Source: Gari tellinella (taxonomy: Eukaryota; Mollusca; Bivalvia; Cardiida; Psammobiidae). From it: a stretch of 64,000 bases of DNA. The notes under the pieces are model-generated. The model saw only the letters and a list, made by a program, of their open reading frames with translations, had not been told where the DNA came from and ran no database searches. Location of the stretch: assembly GCA_922989275.2 (NCBI GenBank), contig OV277874.1:22556154-22620153 (forward strand). Direction: 5' to 3'. Positions 51,896 to 61,566 of the stretch are shown here, one piece after another. Position 1 is the first letter of the stretch, and each line of letters begins with the position of its first letter. The position numbers were made by a program, and so were the translations under genes.

Positions 51896-52474
51896 TACAG
51901 TATTTCCTCCCTACAACAACACCAAATAGGAAACAAAGAGTATGTTTGTGTTGTTCAGAGGAAGTTGTTATAGGAATGGAAAATTAATATATGTAGAGCA
52001 AACAGTTTGAGCTCACATCAGACGTCTGATCATTGTTCAAACTGTTTGTCACTTGTCTTTATGTTTTAAAAATATATTTGAGCAAAACAGCAAACGACAC
52101 ATTTAACCCTTTACCCCATAGCCTGTTTCTAGTTTTGAAGACATGTGACCACTTAAAGCATGTTGAAAGTAAAGCAGAATGTGCCTTAAGGCACATTCTG
52201 CTTTACTTTCAGCCTGCTTTAAGCTATCATCTGCTAGGATTTAAAAAAATTCTTATGGTTCATTTTTAAGACTGTATAAATTGGAACTATTTTCTTCAGA
52301 GGAGGAATAAATCAAATGTGCTAAAATGCGCTTCTATGAGGGAAAGGGTTAATCAGACGATATTGCAGCAGAGAAAGCGTTAGTCATAATTGTCTTGTAA
52401 TGGGAACATCGACAAGCATTTTTGTAAGGAGGGAATTGCTGCTCGGATGGTCATTGTAGCGATGGAGCTCTATA
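51896..52474 (+). mobile_element. Family B MITE carrying a family C insertion
   Basis: CAGTATTTCCTCCCTACAAC left; reduced hairpin (GCTCACATCAGACGTCTGATC); the C element is in CGACACATTTAA / TTAATCAGACGATATTG; right end GATGGAGCTCTATA. Confidence 0.9.
52103..52352 (-). mobile_element. Family C MITE inside family B
   Basis: TTAA both sides; CCCTTTACCCCATAGCC left; strong hairpin with GTGCCTTAAGGCAC centre; GAGGGAAAGGGTTAA right. Opposite orientation to the copy at 47436 although the host site is the same. Confidence 0.93.
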
Positions 52475-52653
52475 TTATTGAGGACTTTATTAAAGCAACA
52501 TTTCGTGGAGTAGTGCATGTGGGACAATTGTGTTACTCCTAAACGTATCCTAGACAATACGTCGTCCTTAGATCGTTTAATAAATGAACGCTCCGAATGG
52601 ACATTGTAACTTTGTTTGCTAGTTCAGATTAAGTAGCGTGCCTACGTGTTACT

Positions 52654-52903
52654 TTAACGCTTTCACTCCCAATGACACTGTAAAGTGCGCTTGCAAACAG
52701 TTTGGGTCCAGATCAAACGCCGCGTCACGCGGCGTCTGATCTGGAACCAAACTGTTTGACACTCTTAGCGATATGTGTAAAGTCACACTTGCTTACATCT
52801 AACCTTGAAACGTGCATTGCAGACAATAATAATAAAGCAAACGACAATAGATCGGTGAAAGGGGTAAAACAACTGCCGAATAATTTGATCATGAAAGGTT
52901 TAA
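52654..52903 (+). mobile_element. Family D MITE
   Basis: TTAACGCTTTCACTCCCAAT left; hairpin GGGTCCAGATCAAACGCCGCG with good inverse; ACAATAGATCGGTGAAAGG; AATTTGATCATGAAAGG right. Confidence 0.9.
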
Positions 52904-53197
52904 TGCATAATAAGCGCCAGCTTAGTCCTCCTATTATATTTAGAATAAAATAAAGTCTCATATGAGCAATACTACTGTGCAGTTTTAACACCGATTTGGC
53001 TGAAATACAAGTCTTAAAAATAAGCCTTTTTTCTAATTATACCCAATGGAGTAAATGCTTAAAGAAAACTTGTAAAATGTTTCATTACAATAATTCGAAT
53101 CTGCTCTCTGAGGACAAATGTGCTAATTGGACACTTTTGCAAGGAACTAATTTGTTTTGTTTTGTTTTTGAAATGACCCTGAGGTAAAGGCCGATTT

Positions 53198-53692
53198 TAT
53201 TGACCTGGCAAGGCGGAGTTACAATGCGGACCGTTGTAATTCAAGTTTGGGGTCGACAGCACGCTCTTTTTAATCGGAATTTACCGTTTCGTCTACCGGT
53301 TTTTTTCTTGATATTACATATTAGAGGACATTTTGACAAAAGAAAAAACAATGAAGAATAACAAACAGATTGAATCCAGAACTAACGCCGCGTAACGCGG
53401 CGTCTGATCTGGATTCAAGCTGTTTGCAAATGTAAGGCACGTCTTAATTTTCCCTCCCTGTAGCAACTCCCTCCGAGCAAAGCACGCAATATTTGTCTTC
53501 CATTGGGTGTTGTAATAAAAGAGGGAGCATTGTACATACATTTTTCACGTGGCTATGGCTGCACGCCCATGTTGAAAGTATCGGAAAATGACTATTTAAT
53601 ACGGAACTATACCTGCCACCCCTAAAATCAAATGCAAATTAGTTTATGTTTGTCAAAGGTTAGCTCCGCCCTGCCAGGTGAAAAAATTCAGT
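53198..53692. mobile_element. Inverted-end element S interrupted by family B
   Basis: GACCTGGCAAGGCGGAGTTA at the left is inverted as TAGCTCCGCCCTGCCAGGTG at the right with two changes. About 0.5 kb, with a B fragment inside. Target duplication not resolved. Confidence 0.6.
53322..53534 (-). mobile_element. Family B MITE, one end truncated
   Basis: GAGGACATTTTGACAAAAG, hairpin GAATCCAGAACTAACGCCGCG with inverse, CAACTCCCTCCGAGC, right end GAGGGAGCATTGTA. Confidence 0.88.
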
Positions 53693-53881
53693 CTATAACA
53701 TGTTAGTGGTATTTCAATCAAGAGCATTTCTTATATATCGTGGCAACATGGATGTACATTTGTATTACAAGATAAATCAACCAAGTGTAATCCGGACCTA
53801 ATCGTAATTGCTGGTCACGTGCCTTGCAAATTACTTTTGGTACACGCAGGCGAAATAATTACAAACATGTACACATGCACT

Positions 53882-54077
53882 TACAGTGGAGAATGTGTTA
53901 TTCTTTCCCAATAAACGCGTTTACGCTAAAACTATTATTTCCAGTCCAAACTGTCTGCCACCAAGATAAACATGAATTATCAGAATTGTCCAAAAGTTGT
54001 TCTTTTCTACGTTTTATTGCTTTGCGTTTGCGTACGTTTGCGTTTAAACGGGAAAGAATAACAGATTTTCCACTGTA
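53882..54077 (+). mobile_element. Family A MITE lacking the hairpin
   Basis: ATTTCCAGTCCAAACTGTCTG shows that both stems were removed between the outer feet, leaving 196 bp. Other parts match young copies, so the loss is recent. Confidence 0.95.
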
Positions 54078-54500
54078 TATGATTTCTTTATTTCTCACTC
54101 TTCTTTGCACATCAAAGTGACATTACAGTTCATGCAAATTACAGTTTTTAATATATATACAAAGTCATTAGTTATTGAATTATAGTAGACGATCACAGTT
54201 ATTCATAATGCATAGCATAATGATAGGAACATACTTTAGTATATTATACAGAAGGTAAATGTACATATCACCTTTTAATGCTGCACACCAACCTCTCACA
54301 GTGTAATAAGTTAGTGTGTTTAATTTTTTTTTACTAAGATCAAATTAAATAAAAGCTAACGACAGCAATAGTAGGCAAACAACCATACTACTAAAATAAA
54401 TACATTTATGAGATGCTAGTGTTCTAGTTCAGAGGAAAACACAATGCAATTAAATGTAGAAACTGTTATTCTTATTAAATTTTTAACAATTAATTTTATC
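54078..54500. other. Region without recognised feature
   Basis: AT-rich, no family recognised except TAGAAACTGTTATTC at about 54460, an A-terminus trace. Confidence 0.35.
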
Positions 54501-54589
54501 TGATTGGCAAGTATGTTGAAACGTAATCATACGCATGGTAACCAGGCGTTTGATCTTTTTTTTAACTTTTTTATTCTTTTAGTAGAACG

Positions 54590-54840
54590 TACAGAGGAGA
54601 AAACGTTATTCTTTCCCAATAAACGCGTTTTCGCTTAATCTATTATTTCAAATGCAACCAGTTTGGAGCCAGATCAGACGCCGGGTAACCCGGCGTCTGA
54701 TCAGGCTCCGAACTGTTTGCCATCCCGGTTAAAATCAGCATTCAGGATTGTCAAAAATTTGTCATTTTCTGCATTTTACTGAAATGCGTTTGCGTTTCGT
54801 TTGCGTTTAAACGGGAATGAAAAACGTTTTCTCCATTGTA
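54590..54840 (+). mobile_element. Family A MITE, older subgroup
   Basis: CAGAGGAGAAAACG left, CGTTTTCTCCATTG right; hairpin intact (GGCTCCGAACTG); spacer CATCCCGGTTAAAATC and CGTTTCGTTTGCG. This spacer defines the older subgroup with 60009. Confidence 0.93.
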
Positions 54841-54939
54841 CCTGTATTCCAAACATCTTAGAACCATTATCTATTCCCGATAAACGCTTGAATAGTTCCC
54901 TTGCAGTCATTTGTAGGATATACATGTACCAAACGCCGT

Positions 54940-55154
54940 GCACAGAGGAGGGGACGTTATTCTTTCCCGTTAAACGCAAACGAAACGCAAACGCATCGCA
55001 ATAAAACGTAGAAAAACAACGTTTCGACAATTCTGGCTAGTCATTTTAATCTGAGTGGCAAACAGTTTGAAGTCCGATCAGACGCCGCGTTATCCGGCGT
55101 CTGATCAGGCTCCAACGTGGTTGCAAAAAAACGTTTTCTCCTCTCAAGCCGTGA
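54940..55154 (-). mobile_element. Family A MITE, older subgroup, shortened
   Basis: CAGAGGAGGGGACGTTATTC left; hairpin GAAGTCCGATCAGACGCCGCG and inverse; the AATAAACGCG side is deleted. Confidence 0.85.
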
Positions 55155-55288
55155 CCAAGACTCGGATCAGCTTTCCAAATATTTGTAATCGGATATGAAA
55201 ACAATCGAATTACAAAGCCTGTACATTTTTTAACTGTCCTCCCGTGCATTTGCATTCAGATCCTTTTGGAGAGTAAATAAATAGGTTA

Positions 55289-55569
55289 TAATTCGCTCCC
55301 TCTTTACAACGATACCCAATGGGAGACAAACAGTGAGTGTTGTCGGGAGAGAGCCGTTATAGGTAGGGACATTGGCTTACCTTTGCAAAAAGATTGTATC
55401 CAAATCTGGATTCAAGCTGTTTGTCACTCGTCATTTAGTTTTTTTTCTGTCCAAATGTCCATTATGTAAATACGTTAGATGTAATTGTTCTGTTTTTGGA
55501 ACTGCGCAACTGGTCGTTGTAAGGAGGGAACCGTTGTTGGGAGGATAGTTATAGGGAGTGAACACTGTA
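55289..55569 (+). mobile_element. Family B MITE, hairpin collapsed
   Basis: TTCGCTCCCTCTTTACAACG left; GTATCCAAATCTGGATTC is the only remaining stem; right end GGGAGTGAACACTGTA. Confidence 0.88.
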
Positions 55570-55624
55570 CATTATAAGCTCTATATTACAACCAGTTAAC
55601 TCTTTTAACTGTCAGACACATGTA

Positions 55625-55682
55625 TTTAATGCAGATGCCTGCTAAAAGCACTTTGGACTAAAAACAGAAAGCTCCTTAAGAA
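55625..55682 (+). repeat. Family J hairpin remnant
   Basis: GCCTGCTAAAAGCACTTTGG and AAAAACAGAAAGCTCCTTAAG: left arm only. Confidence 0.45.
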
Positions 55683-55715
55683 TTCAACTTTTTTTAATAA
55701 AATCAACGAGCACGT

Positions 55716-55958
55716 TTAACTCTTTGAACCCTAGTCACGCATATATGCGTCGTTTGCAAACATGTGAGAAGTACACTTGTCCTATGTAAATAGTGTAGAC
55801 CCTGATCAGAGGGCTCCTTAAGTAGCCCTCTGATAAGGGTCTATACTGTTTGACATTTTGACATATATTGTAAAAATCAACCCTAAAAGACAAAAATTGA
55901 CTAGACTAAATTGAAAATTAGAATTGTCCATTTAAGGTTTCAGGGAAGAAAGGGTTAA
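55716..55958 (+). mobile_element. Family E MITE, reference copy
   Basis: Family E defined: TTAA target, left CTCTTTGAACCCTAGTCACG, ATATATGCGTCGTTTGC, GTACACTTGTCCTATG, hairpin GTAGACCCTGATCAGAGGGC with inverse, GAATTGTCCATTTAAGG, right end AGGGAAGAAAGGGTTAA. No coding content. Confidence 0.9.
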
Positions 55959-56016
55959 GTTGTTTTACTGTCTTTCTTTCCACTAATTACAGTATGAATT
56001 ACAAAAAACAGACTAG

Positions 56017-56252
56017 TACAGTGGAACATCTGTTATTCTTTCCCGTTTAAACGCAAACGTACGCAAACGCAAAACACTAAAAAGTAGAAAAGAACAACTT
56101 TTGGACAATTCTGATAATTCTTGTTTATCTTGGTGGCAAACAGTTTGGAGCCTGATCAGACGCCGGGTAGCCCGGCGTCTGATCAGGCTCCAAACTGTTT
56201 GCACTGGAAATAATCGCGTTTATTGGGAAAGAATAGCACATTCTCCACTGTA
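56017..56252 (-). mobile_element. Family A MITE with fully symmetric hairpin
   Basis: Both arms read GGAGCCTGATCAGACGCCGG, so the usual single mismatch is absent. The AGTTTTAGCGTAAA segment is deleted on the left side (GGAAATAATCGCG), giving 236 bp. Confidence 0.95.
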
Positions 56253-56756
56253 TCATAATTTCTTTCTTTTGCTAATGATTTAACACGTTATTATCTATCT
56301 AATTTCCCAATGGAGCATATCGAAGTAGTTATTAATTGTAATTAATTCCCTGAAATATAAAACTATATCTGTTTTCTTATAATAAAGTAAATTCCACTAC
56401 GGCATATGTCATATACATGTATATATATTCTTTATTACAGTCTCATCATGGTTACATAATAAAACACATTCGCATAAAATGCTTACTCGAACAAACCATG
56501 TCATTCAAAATTGAATTACAGGATATTATTCATATGAAGTTGTTGTCCGATTCAATGAAAGCGAAAAGTAATGCAAAAGTAACGCAAACACTTATCGATT
56601 ATTGTTATAAAATATTAACCTCTTTTTTAAACCTCTGGCATTATCTGTATTCTAAGTTGGAAAAAAGTAGCAGTTATTTGCCATCTTCCCTTTGTCTGCA
56701 TTAAATAATAACATCTCGATATATACATATCGCTAAAGCCTTGTCACCAAAAGATA
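56253..56756. other. Region without recognised repeat
   Basis: The 95-codon frame 56417-56704 is not repeat-derived as far as I can see, but has no recognisable motif and AT-rich random-like composition. Not called as a gene. Confidence 0.35.
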
Positions 56757-57096
56757 TACAGTGACCCTTCCTAAAACGGCATTGCCAACAACGATTCCCT
56801 CCTTACAACGACAATTACCGCTCTTCTCCAAGTAAGACATTTATTTCAACTTTATTTGAAGCTGCAATGTCGCCAGCTTTAAATTGTCGACTGCCGGTGT
56901 TTTTTCAACGTTACATGTATATAATGGACATTTGACAATATAACACTTAATGACGAGCGACAAACAGCTTGAATCTTATCTGAATTAAAGCTGTTTGCAA
57001 ATGTAAGTTAAATTACCTTCCTTTAACGAATCCTTCCGAACAACGCACACAATAGTTGTCTCCCAGTGGGTGTCGTTGAAGAGAGGGAGCGCTGCA
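56757..57096 (-). mobile_element. Family B MITE, hairpin collapsed
   Basis: CAGTGACCCTTCCTAAAACG left; GACAAACAGCTTGAATC and TGAATTAAAGCTG are the stem feet; right end GAGAGGGAGCGCTGCA. Confidence 0.85.
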
Positions 57097-57599
57097 TTAT
57101 GTTCAGCTATACTCAGGATCGAGAGTTTATCGTTTATTGCATACACTATCATCCTAGTGACAAATAGTTTGGATTTTAAGACTATTCCTCAGTCCATTAA
57201 ATGGACTACCCCCATTGTCTCGATATGTATGAATTTAACTGTCAAAGCATACATCACAATCTAAACCAATCTCAGTTTACCTGGTGAGGCCCAGATTATA
57301 CTCATGCTCTAGTGATTTTCAATGGTTATTTCTTACCAAGCTATCAAATATAAAGATTGGGTCTCACATGAGAAGCTTCAATGGTTCTTTGCTACCGACA
57401 TGTCCACAAGACCCGTGCGTTTTGCAAGGAAATTGTCTGGCAATGCATTATGATCGAAAGGTCGTCAGGAGATGTCTTTAATAGAGACACCGGGTTTCTC
57501 GGCGTCTCAAATGCATCCAATCAGTTTGAAATAGATAGAACAAATTGGCTCGTAGCATACAGAAGGTAACATACTAATCGAGTGTTATTGCTGAAGGGT
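57097..57599. other. Region without recognised family
   Basis: A small stem AGACACCGGGTTTCTCGGCGTCT lies near 57484-57507 (written in parts: AGACACCGGG, CTCGGCGTCT). Short frames have no known motif. Confidence 0.35.
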
Positions 57600-57720
57600 T
57601 ATTTACATGTAATGAGCTTGTATGGAAAATCATGCCAATTATGGTGCTATTGAGATGCAGTGTAAACAAGTGTTGATAATCCAGTTTATCCCTCAAATTA
57701 ACATCTTTGCAAGTCATCGA
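57600..57720 (+). repeat. Dispersed repeat O, copy 2
   Basis: ACATGTAATGAGCTTGTATG, TCATGCCAATTATGGTGC, ATTGAGATGCAGTGTAA, GTGTTGATAATCCAG, CATCTTTGCAAGTCAT: about 80 per cent like 42650-42780. Confidence 0.75.
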
Positions 57721-58071
57721 TTTTATCCTACTACGCTGGATCCCTTTACGAGATGTGTCGTATGCCGTTGATATGAAAACAATAACCTGCATGAATCAAC
57801 TTTTTTAATAGAGGTTTTTAGTTGCTATCTATCCCGTCATTACAGCCTCCAGTGACATAATAAAGGGGTATCATAATCAACCTAGGTTTATCCGTGCAGT
57901 AGCTAGTTTTTCTGTATAGTAGCTGTATGAATACACCGGAACTATTTTTATTTTCATTACTCAAAGCAAATAGCGGAGAAGTTTATTTTTAGACGCAAAT
58001 ACACCCTTAGCATGTTTAATAACGATTTAGCATCCACAAAAAATAACAAATTTATTTATAAAAAGAAGTTT
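57721..58071. other. Region without recognised feature
   Basis: AT-rich unique DNA. Confidence 0.35.
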
Positions 58072-58146
58072 GAATCGAGTGGGTTTTGAACTCGGATCCC
58101 TGTTGTATGATCACCATTGGTAACCGTACGGCCATGGAGGCAGATG
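58072..58146 (-). pseudogene. tRNA-like remnant
   Basis: Minus strand: CCATGGCCGTACGGTTACC at the A-box side and CCGAGTTCAAAACCCACTCG at the B-box side. It keeps the spacing of a tRNA but not the stems. Confidence 0.45.
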
Positions 58147-58904
58147 CAATTTGGCGTCGATTTAAGTTGTATATAAAGTTTGTATAATGACGCGTTTTAA
58201 AAAATTAAAATTGGATAGCAACAAACCATCATTCTGAAATAATGTTACTTTTAAACACAAGTTAACAAATATATCTACATATCCATTCATTGTTTCCATT
58301 CTCATATGAACATACGCTGTTAGGAACCATTCTACCATCGTATCTGATTCTATCTTCTACTAAAGTAGTTCATGTACTCTATACTGTAGAACAACAATTT
58401 GAAGGATACTTTAGGTAAGTTATAAACAAAGCAGACTGCCAGCATTAGTAGCACATTTCATCATTATCATTGCATGGGATGTAGGATTCGAATCTGAGCG
58501 ACCAGGAAAGAAACTGTTCCAAAACAATAAACGACATTGATGAGTAGCATGCAAACTGGTTTCAATTTCTAGTCGTTATTTTTTGGCAATTTTAACTTCT
58601 GAGTTTCAGCGTAAAGTATAGCCCATTTGAGTTAACTTGTTTTGAAACGACTCACGTTTCAAGTTTGTTGCCAGTTTCTCACTCTAAGCGTTTTGTTGTG
58701 GTAATGGTTTTCTGTTGTGTAAGATTAACTAAGCGCAGTTCGGCTGGGAGCAGTTATTATTTTTTGTATGTCGGAAATTACGTGAAACAATGTCAAATTT
58801 AGTGTTATTTGGCATTTTTAAAGGCCAAAATCATTCAGTGACGGGATAAATCGAATAATATGTCATTGCATGAGCTAGGAGGAGTTTATTCAGCCTAAAC
58901 TCTT
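58147..58904. other. Mostly unique DNA
   Basis: GATTCGAATCTGAGCG at about 58480 resembles an isolated B box. No other feature seen. Confidence 0.35.
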
Positions 58905-58968
58905 TCCCAAGCATTTGATTGGTCAGATTTGAGCCTAGGCTCAAATCTGACCAATCAACTGCTTGGGA
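58905..58968. repeat. Palindromic repeat P, copy 2
   Basis: TCCCAAGCATTTGATTGGTC and AGATTTGAGCC facing GGCTCAAATCTGACCAATC and GCTTGGGA: a nearly perfect 32-nt stem with CTAG at the centre. Flank CGCTTTATAACCTCAGAGCC matches copy 1 inverted. Confidence 0.88.
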
Positions 58969-59004
58969 CCACACTCAGACTCAACTTAAACGCTTTATAA
59001 CCTC

Positions 59005-59260
59005 AGAGCCAGGTAACCCGGCGTCAGATTGGGGTACATCTTGTTTGTAAGGTCGAGTTGTTTAACGATAAACATAATTAATAATTAATAATTGGTCAAA
59101 TGCATCAAATCGGATTTGTAGATAACAATTGTATTCTATGAAAACACGTTCATAGCATATTGTTTTGTCGTTGTCTCTTTCAACTCAATCTGATTCCCTG
59201 ATGCGATCAGAATATTTTCTTTGTTATAGGGTTTTAGAAGATTTACTTTAAAACCGAAAT
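59005..59260 (+). repeat. Dispersed repeat Q, copy 2
   Basis: AGCCAGGTAACCCGGCGTC, GGATTTGTAGATAACAATTG, TATTCTATGAAAACACGTTC, TGTTTTGTCGTTGTCTC and GATGCGATCAGAAT; partner of 46100. Confidence 0.75.
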
Positions 59261-59277
59261 GAAAACGGCAACGGATC

Positions 59278-59795
59278 TTAAAGCGACTCGCGACCAGATG
59301 ATGCATTTGCAAAAATAAAATAAAATACTCAAATATAACCAAAGGGTAGCATTATCGTGCATCTGTCATTGGAAAATTATGACCAGTCTAAAAACACCCT
59401 CTAGAAAAGTCTTCAAACCTTAGCTTTTCCATCGTTTTATCCATAGCGTCGAACGACGCTATATAAATTGATCAAGGGCTCAGACATAAACCCGAGCCGA
59501 ATTATGTAGTTGTATGTACTCTTCATTGCTACAAATTGAAATACGTTAAATCGATTTTAGATATATGAATAGTTCCGTGACCGAATGGGCTAAGCGGTTT
59601 CCTTCTTTTGCCTTATGTCCGCCCATGCCATGTTCCGGGTTCGATTCCAACCAGAGCTCAATATGTTTTTATTGAAATGCATTTTTTAAACAGAACTTCT
59701 TATCCTAAACTAATTATTAGGCGTTTATATACGCGTTTGAAACATATTTAAAGATTACAATGTTTAATGCTGATTCTCGTTGCGAGTCTCTTTAA
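59278..59795 (+). mobile_element. TTAA element carrying a tRNA-like sequence (family R), copy 2
   Basis: TTAA both sides; ends AGCGACTCGCGACCAGATG and TCTCGTTGCGAGTCTCT. 518 bp, reverse of the copy at 47813. Internal GGGCTCAGACATAAACCCGAG and GACGCTATATAAATTG match copy 1. The tRNA-like part is at 59575-59660. Confidence 0.8.
59575..59660 (+). pseudogene. tRNA-Ser/Leu-like sequence inside family R copy 2
   Basis: CGTGACCGAATGGGCTAAGCG (A box slightly degenerate) and CCGGGTTCGATTCCAACCAG (B box good). More decayed than the copy at 47953. Confidence 0.6.
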
Positions 59796-59871
59796 ACCGA
59801 AAAATGTCTTCCAAATTCTATGAATATACTGAAGTTATTGTTTTCTCTGCATTGTTCGCCTCGACTACTTT

Positions 59872-60000
59872 ATTGCAAACAGTTTATATCTCGATCAGAC
59901 GCTAAACAGGTCGTTGTCTGATCTTAAGCCAAACTGTTTGACACACAGTTTATGTTTTCACTGAAAAGGTGATATAAACTATACATTGAAGCACAACGTG
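59872..60000 (+). repeat. Worn GATCAGA-type hairpin, family D-like
   Basis: GCAAACAGTTTATATCTCG, ATCAGACGC ... TCTGATCTTAAGCCAAACTG then TTTGACACACAG. Ends not found. Confidence 0.5.
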
Positions 60001-60008
60001 ACGTATAT

Positions 60009-60319
60009 ATCGTGGATAATACGTTATTCTTTCCAAATAAACGCATTTACGCTAAATCTATTATTTCCAATACAAACAGTTTGGAGCCAGATCAGACGCC
60101 GGGTAACCCGGCGTCTTATCAGGCTCCGAACTGTTTGCCATCCCTGTTAAAATCAATATTCAGGATTGTCAAAAAGTTGTCATTGTCGGCATTATACTTT
60201 TGAACGCACAATCCCTGTGTGAAAAGAGCGCTATATAAATCTGGTATAATAATAATACTGAAATGCGTTTGCGTTTCGTTTGCGTTTAAACTGGAAAGAA
60301 TAACGTTTTCTCCACTGTA
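60009..60319 (+). mobile_element. Family A MITE, older subgroup, with SINE-like insertion
   Basis: GTGGATAATACG left, CGTTTTCTCCACTG right; hairpin intact; spacer CATCCCTGTTAAAATC. A 65-bp SINE-like tail lies in the CATT / ACTGAAATGCG part. Confidence 0.93.
60194..60257 (+). mobile_element. SINE-like tail inserted in family A
   Basis: ACTTTTGAACGCACAATCCC, GTGTGAAAAGAGCGC, TATATAAATCTGG and (TAA)n. Only the tail is present, as at 9890 and 11800, so the block may itself be a short mobile unit. Confidence 0.65.
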
Positions 60320-60335
60320 CGACATATGCTTGTCT

Positions 60336-60612
60336 GGCCCGTTTCATAAAACTTCGTACGACAAATGTTGTCGTAAGTTAGATTATAAAAGTCCCAACTA
60401 TTATTTATTTCTCCATCTAAACCTGTCTTGTTACATCTCTTTGGAATCGTCTTGAAAAGACGATTCCAAGGGGATGTCACAAGACAGGATTTAAGACGAT
60501 TCCAAGGGGATGTCACAAGACAGGATTAGATAGCGAAATAAGAAATTAAATGTATTTTAAAGTTTTTACTTACGACAACTTTTGTCGTACGAAGTTTTAA
60601 GAAATGGGCACC
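60336..60612. mobile_element. Family H element with duplicated stem arm
   Basis: GGCCCGTTTCATAAAACTTC and GTACGAC at the left; GTCGTACGAAGTTTTAAG then AAATGGGC at the right. Central stem GGAATCGTCTTGAAAAGACG. The right arm unit AAGACGATTCCAAGGGGATG and CACAAGACAGGATT occurs twice in tandem. Confidence 0.88.
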
Positions 60613-60628
60613 AGGCTTGTATAGATAT

Positions 60629-60866
60629 TACAGTGTAGTAGACGTTATTCTTTCCCAAAAAACTTTAGATGCTAAAACTATAATTTCCATTGCGAACAGT
60701 TTGGGGTCAGATCAGATGCAAGGTAATCCTTCGTCGGATCCGGTTCCAAACTGTTTGCCACTCAGATAAAAATGAAAAGTCAAAAGAGTCGAACAATTGT
60801 TCATTTCTACGTTTTAAGCGATGCGTTTGCTTTTAAACGCGGACTGTTAACTTTTTGTCATCTGTA
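60629..60866 (+). mobile_element. Old family A MITE
   Basis: CAGTGTAGTAGACGTTATTC left; hairpin strongly diverged (CAGATGCAAGGTAATCCTTC); right end worn (GTCATCTGTA). Confidence 0.85.
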
Positions 60867-61059
60867 TTACGCTTTTTCATAAAAACATTTACACCATCGT
60901 TTAACACATCATCAATCATTGTGCGATCATTGCCTTTTAAAATCATGTTATATAACTGATAAAAACTTGATAATGAAATTATTATAGTATTTTTATTTCT
61001 CAGGCAAAAAAAATCGGAATTTTTTTTTTACATTTAAGAATACTATAATAATATAAACT

Positions 61060-61140
61060 ACAGATTAGAAGACAGTATTCTTAAACTTTTTTTCCATTGC
61101 AAACAGCTTGTAGCCAGATCAGACACCGGTAAACCTGTAA
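61060..61140 (+). mobile_element. Old family A fragment
   Basis: AGACAGTATTCTTAAAC, CCATTGCAAACAGCTTGTAG, AGATCAGACACCGGTAAACC. It stops at the hairpin centre and is followed by another A piece. Confidence 0.65.
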
Positions 61141-61351
61141 AACGGAACGCAAACGCATTGCAATGAAAAGTATAAAATAACAGCTTATCGGCAATTTCGG
61201 CTATTCGTGTTGATCTGAGTGACAAACAGTTTGAAGCCTAATCGGACGCAAGGTGACCCAGTGCCGATCAGTCTGCACATGTTTCGCAATGTAAGTAGCA
61301 GTTTTAGGGTAAACGCGTTTATTGGGAAATAATGATGTCTTCTCCACTGTA
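61141..61351 (-). mobile_element. Old family A fragment
   Basis: GGAACGCAAACGCATTGC, worn hairpin, AGTTTTAGGGTAAACGCG, GTCTTCTCCACTG. The terminus next to 61140 is missing; the two fragments meet at a hairpin centre. Confidence 0.75.
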
Positions 61352-61566
61352 AATGATTTTGTTACGAAAATGAAGATAAAACGTTATAATAGGGAGATAA
61401 TAAGATTTCGAAATAATTGTGACATAGTTTTTGTTTTAAAGTGATCGTAATTTGTACAGCTTCCTGTTCAATTCATTATTATATAATAACTTCCCAAGCT
61501 TAAATACAAGCATCCGTTTTCCGTTTATTGAGTAGAATGCAAAGTTCCTTTCGGATTGAAGAATAT

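Noticed and set aside
56417..56704. 95-codon frame as a new small gene
   Set aside because: No motif, no credible promoter or splice context, and AT-rich composition compatible with chance. Kept only as an uncertain note in the gap entry.
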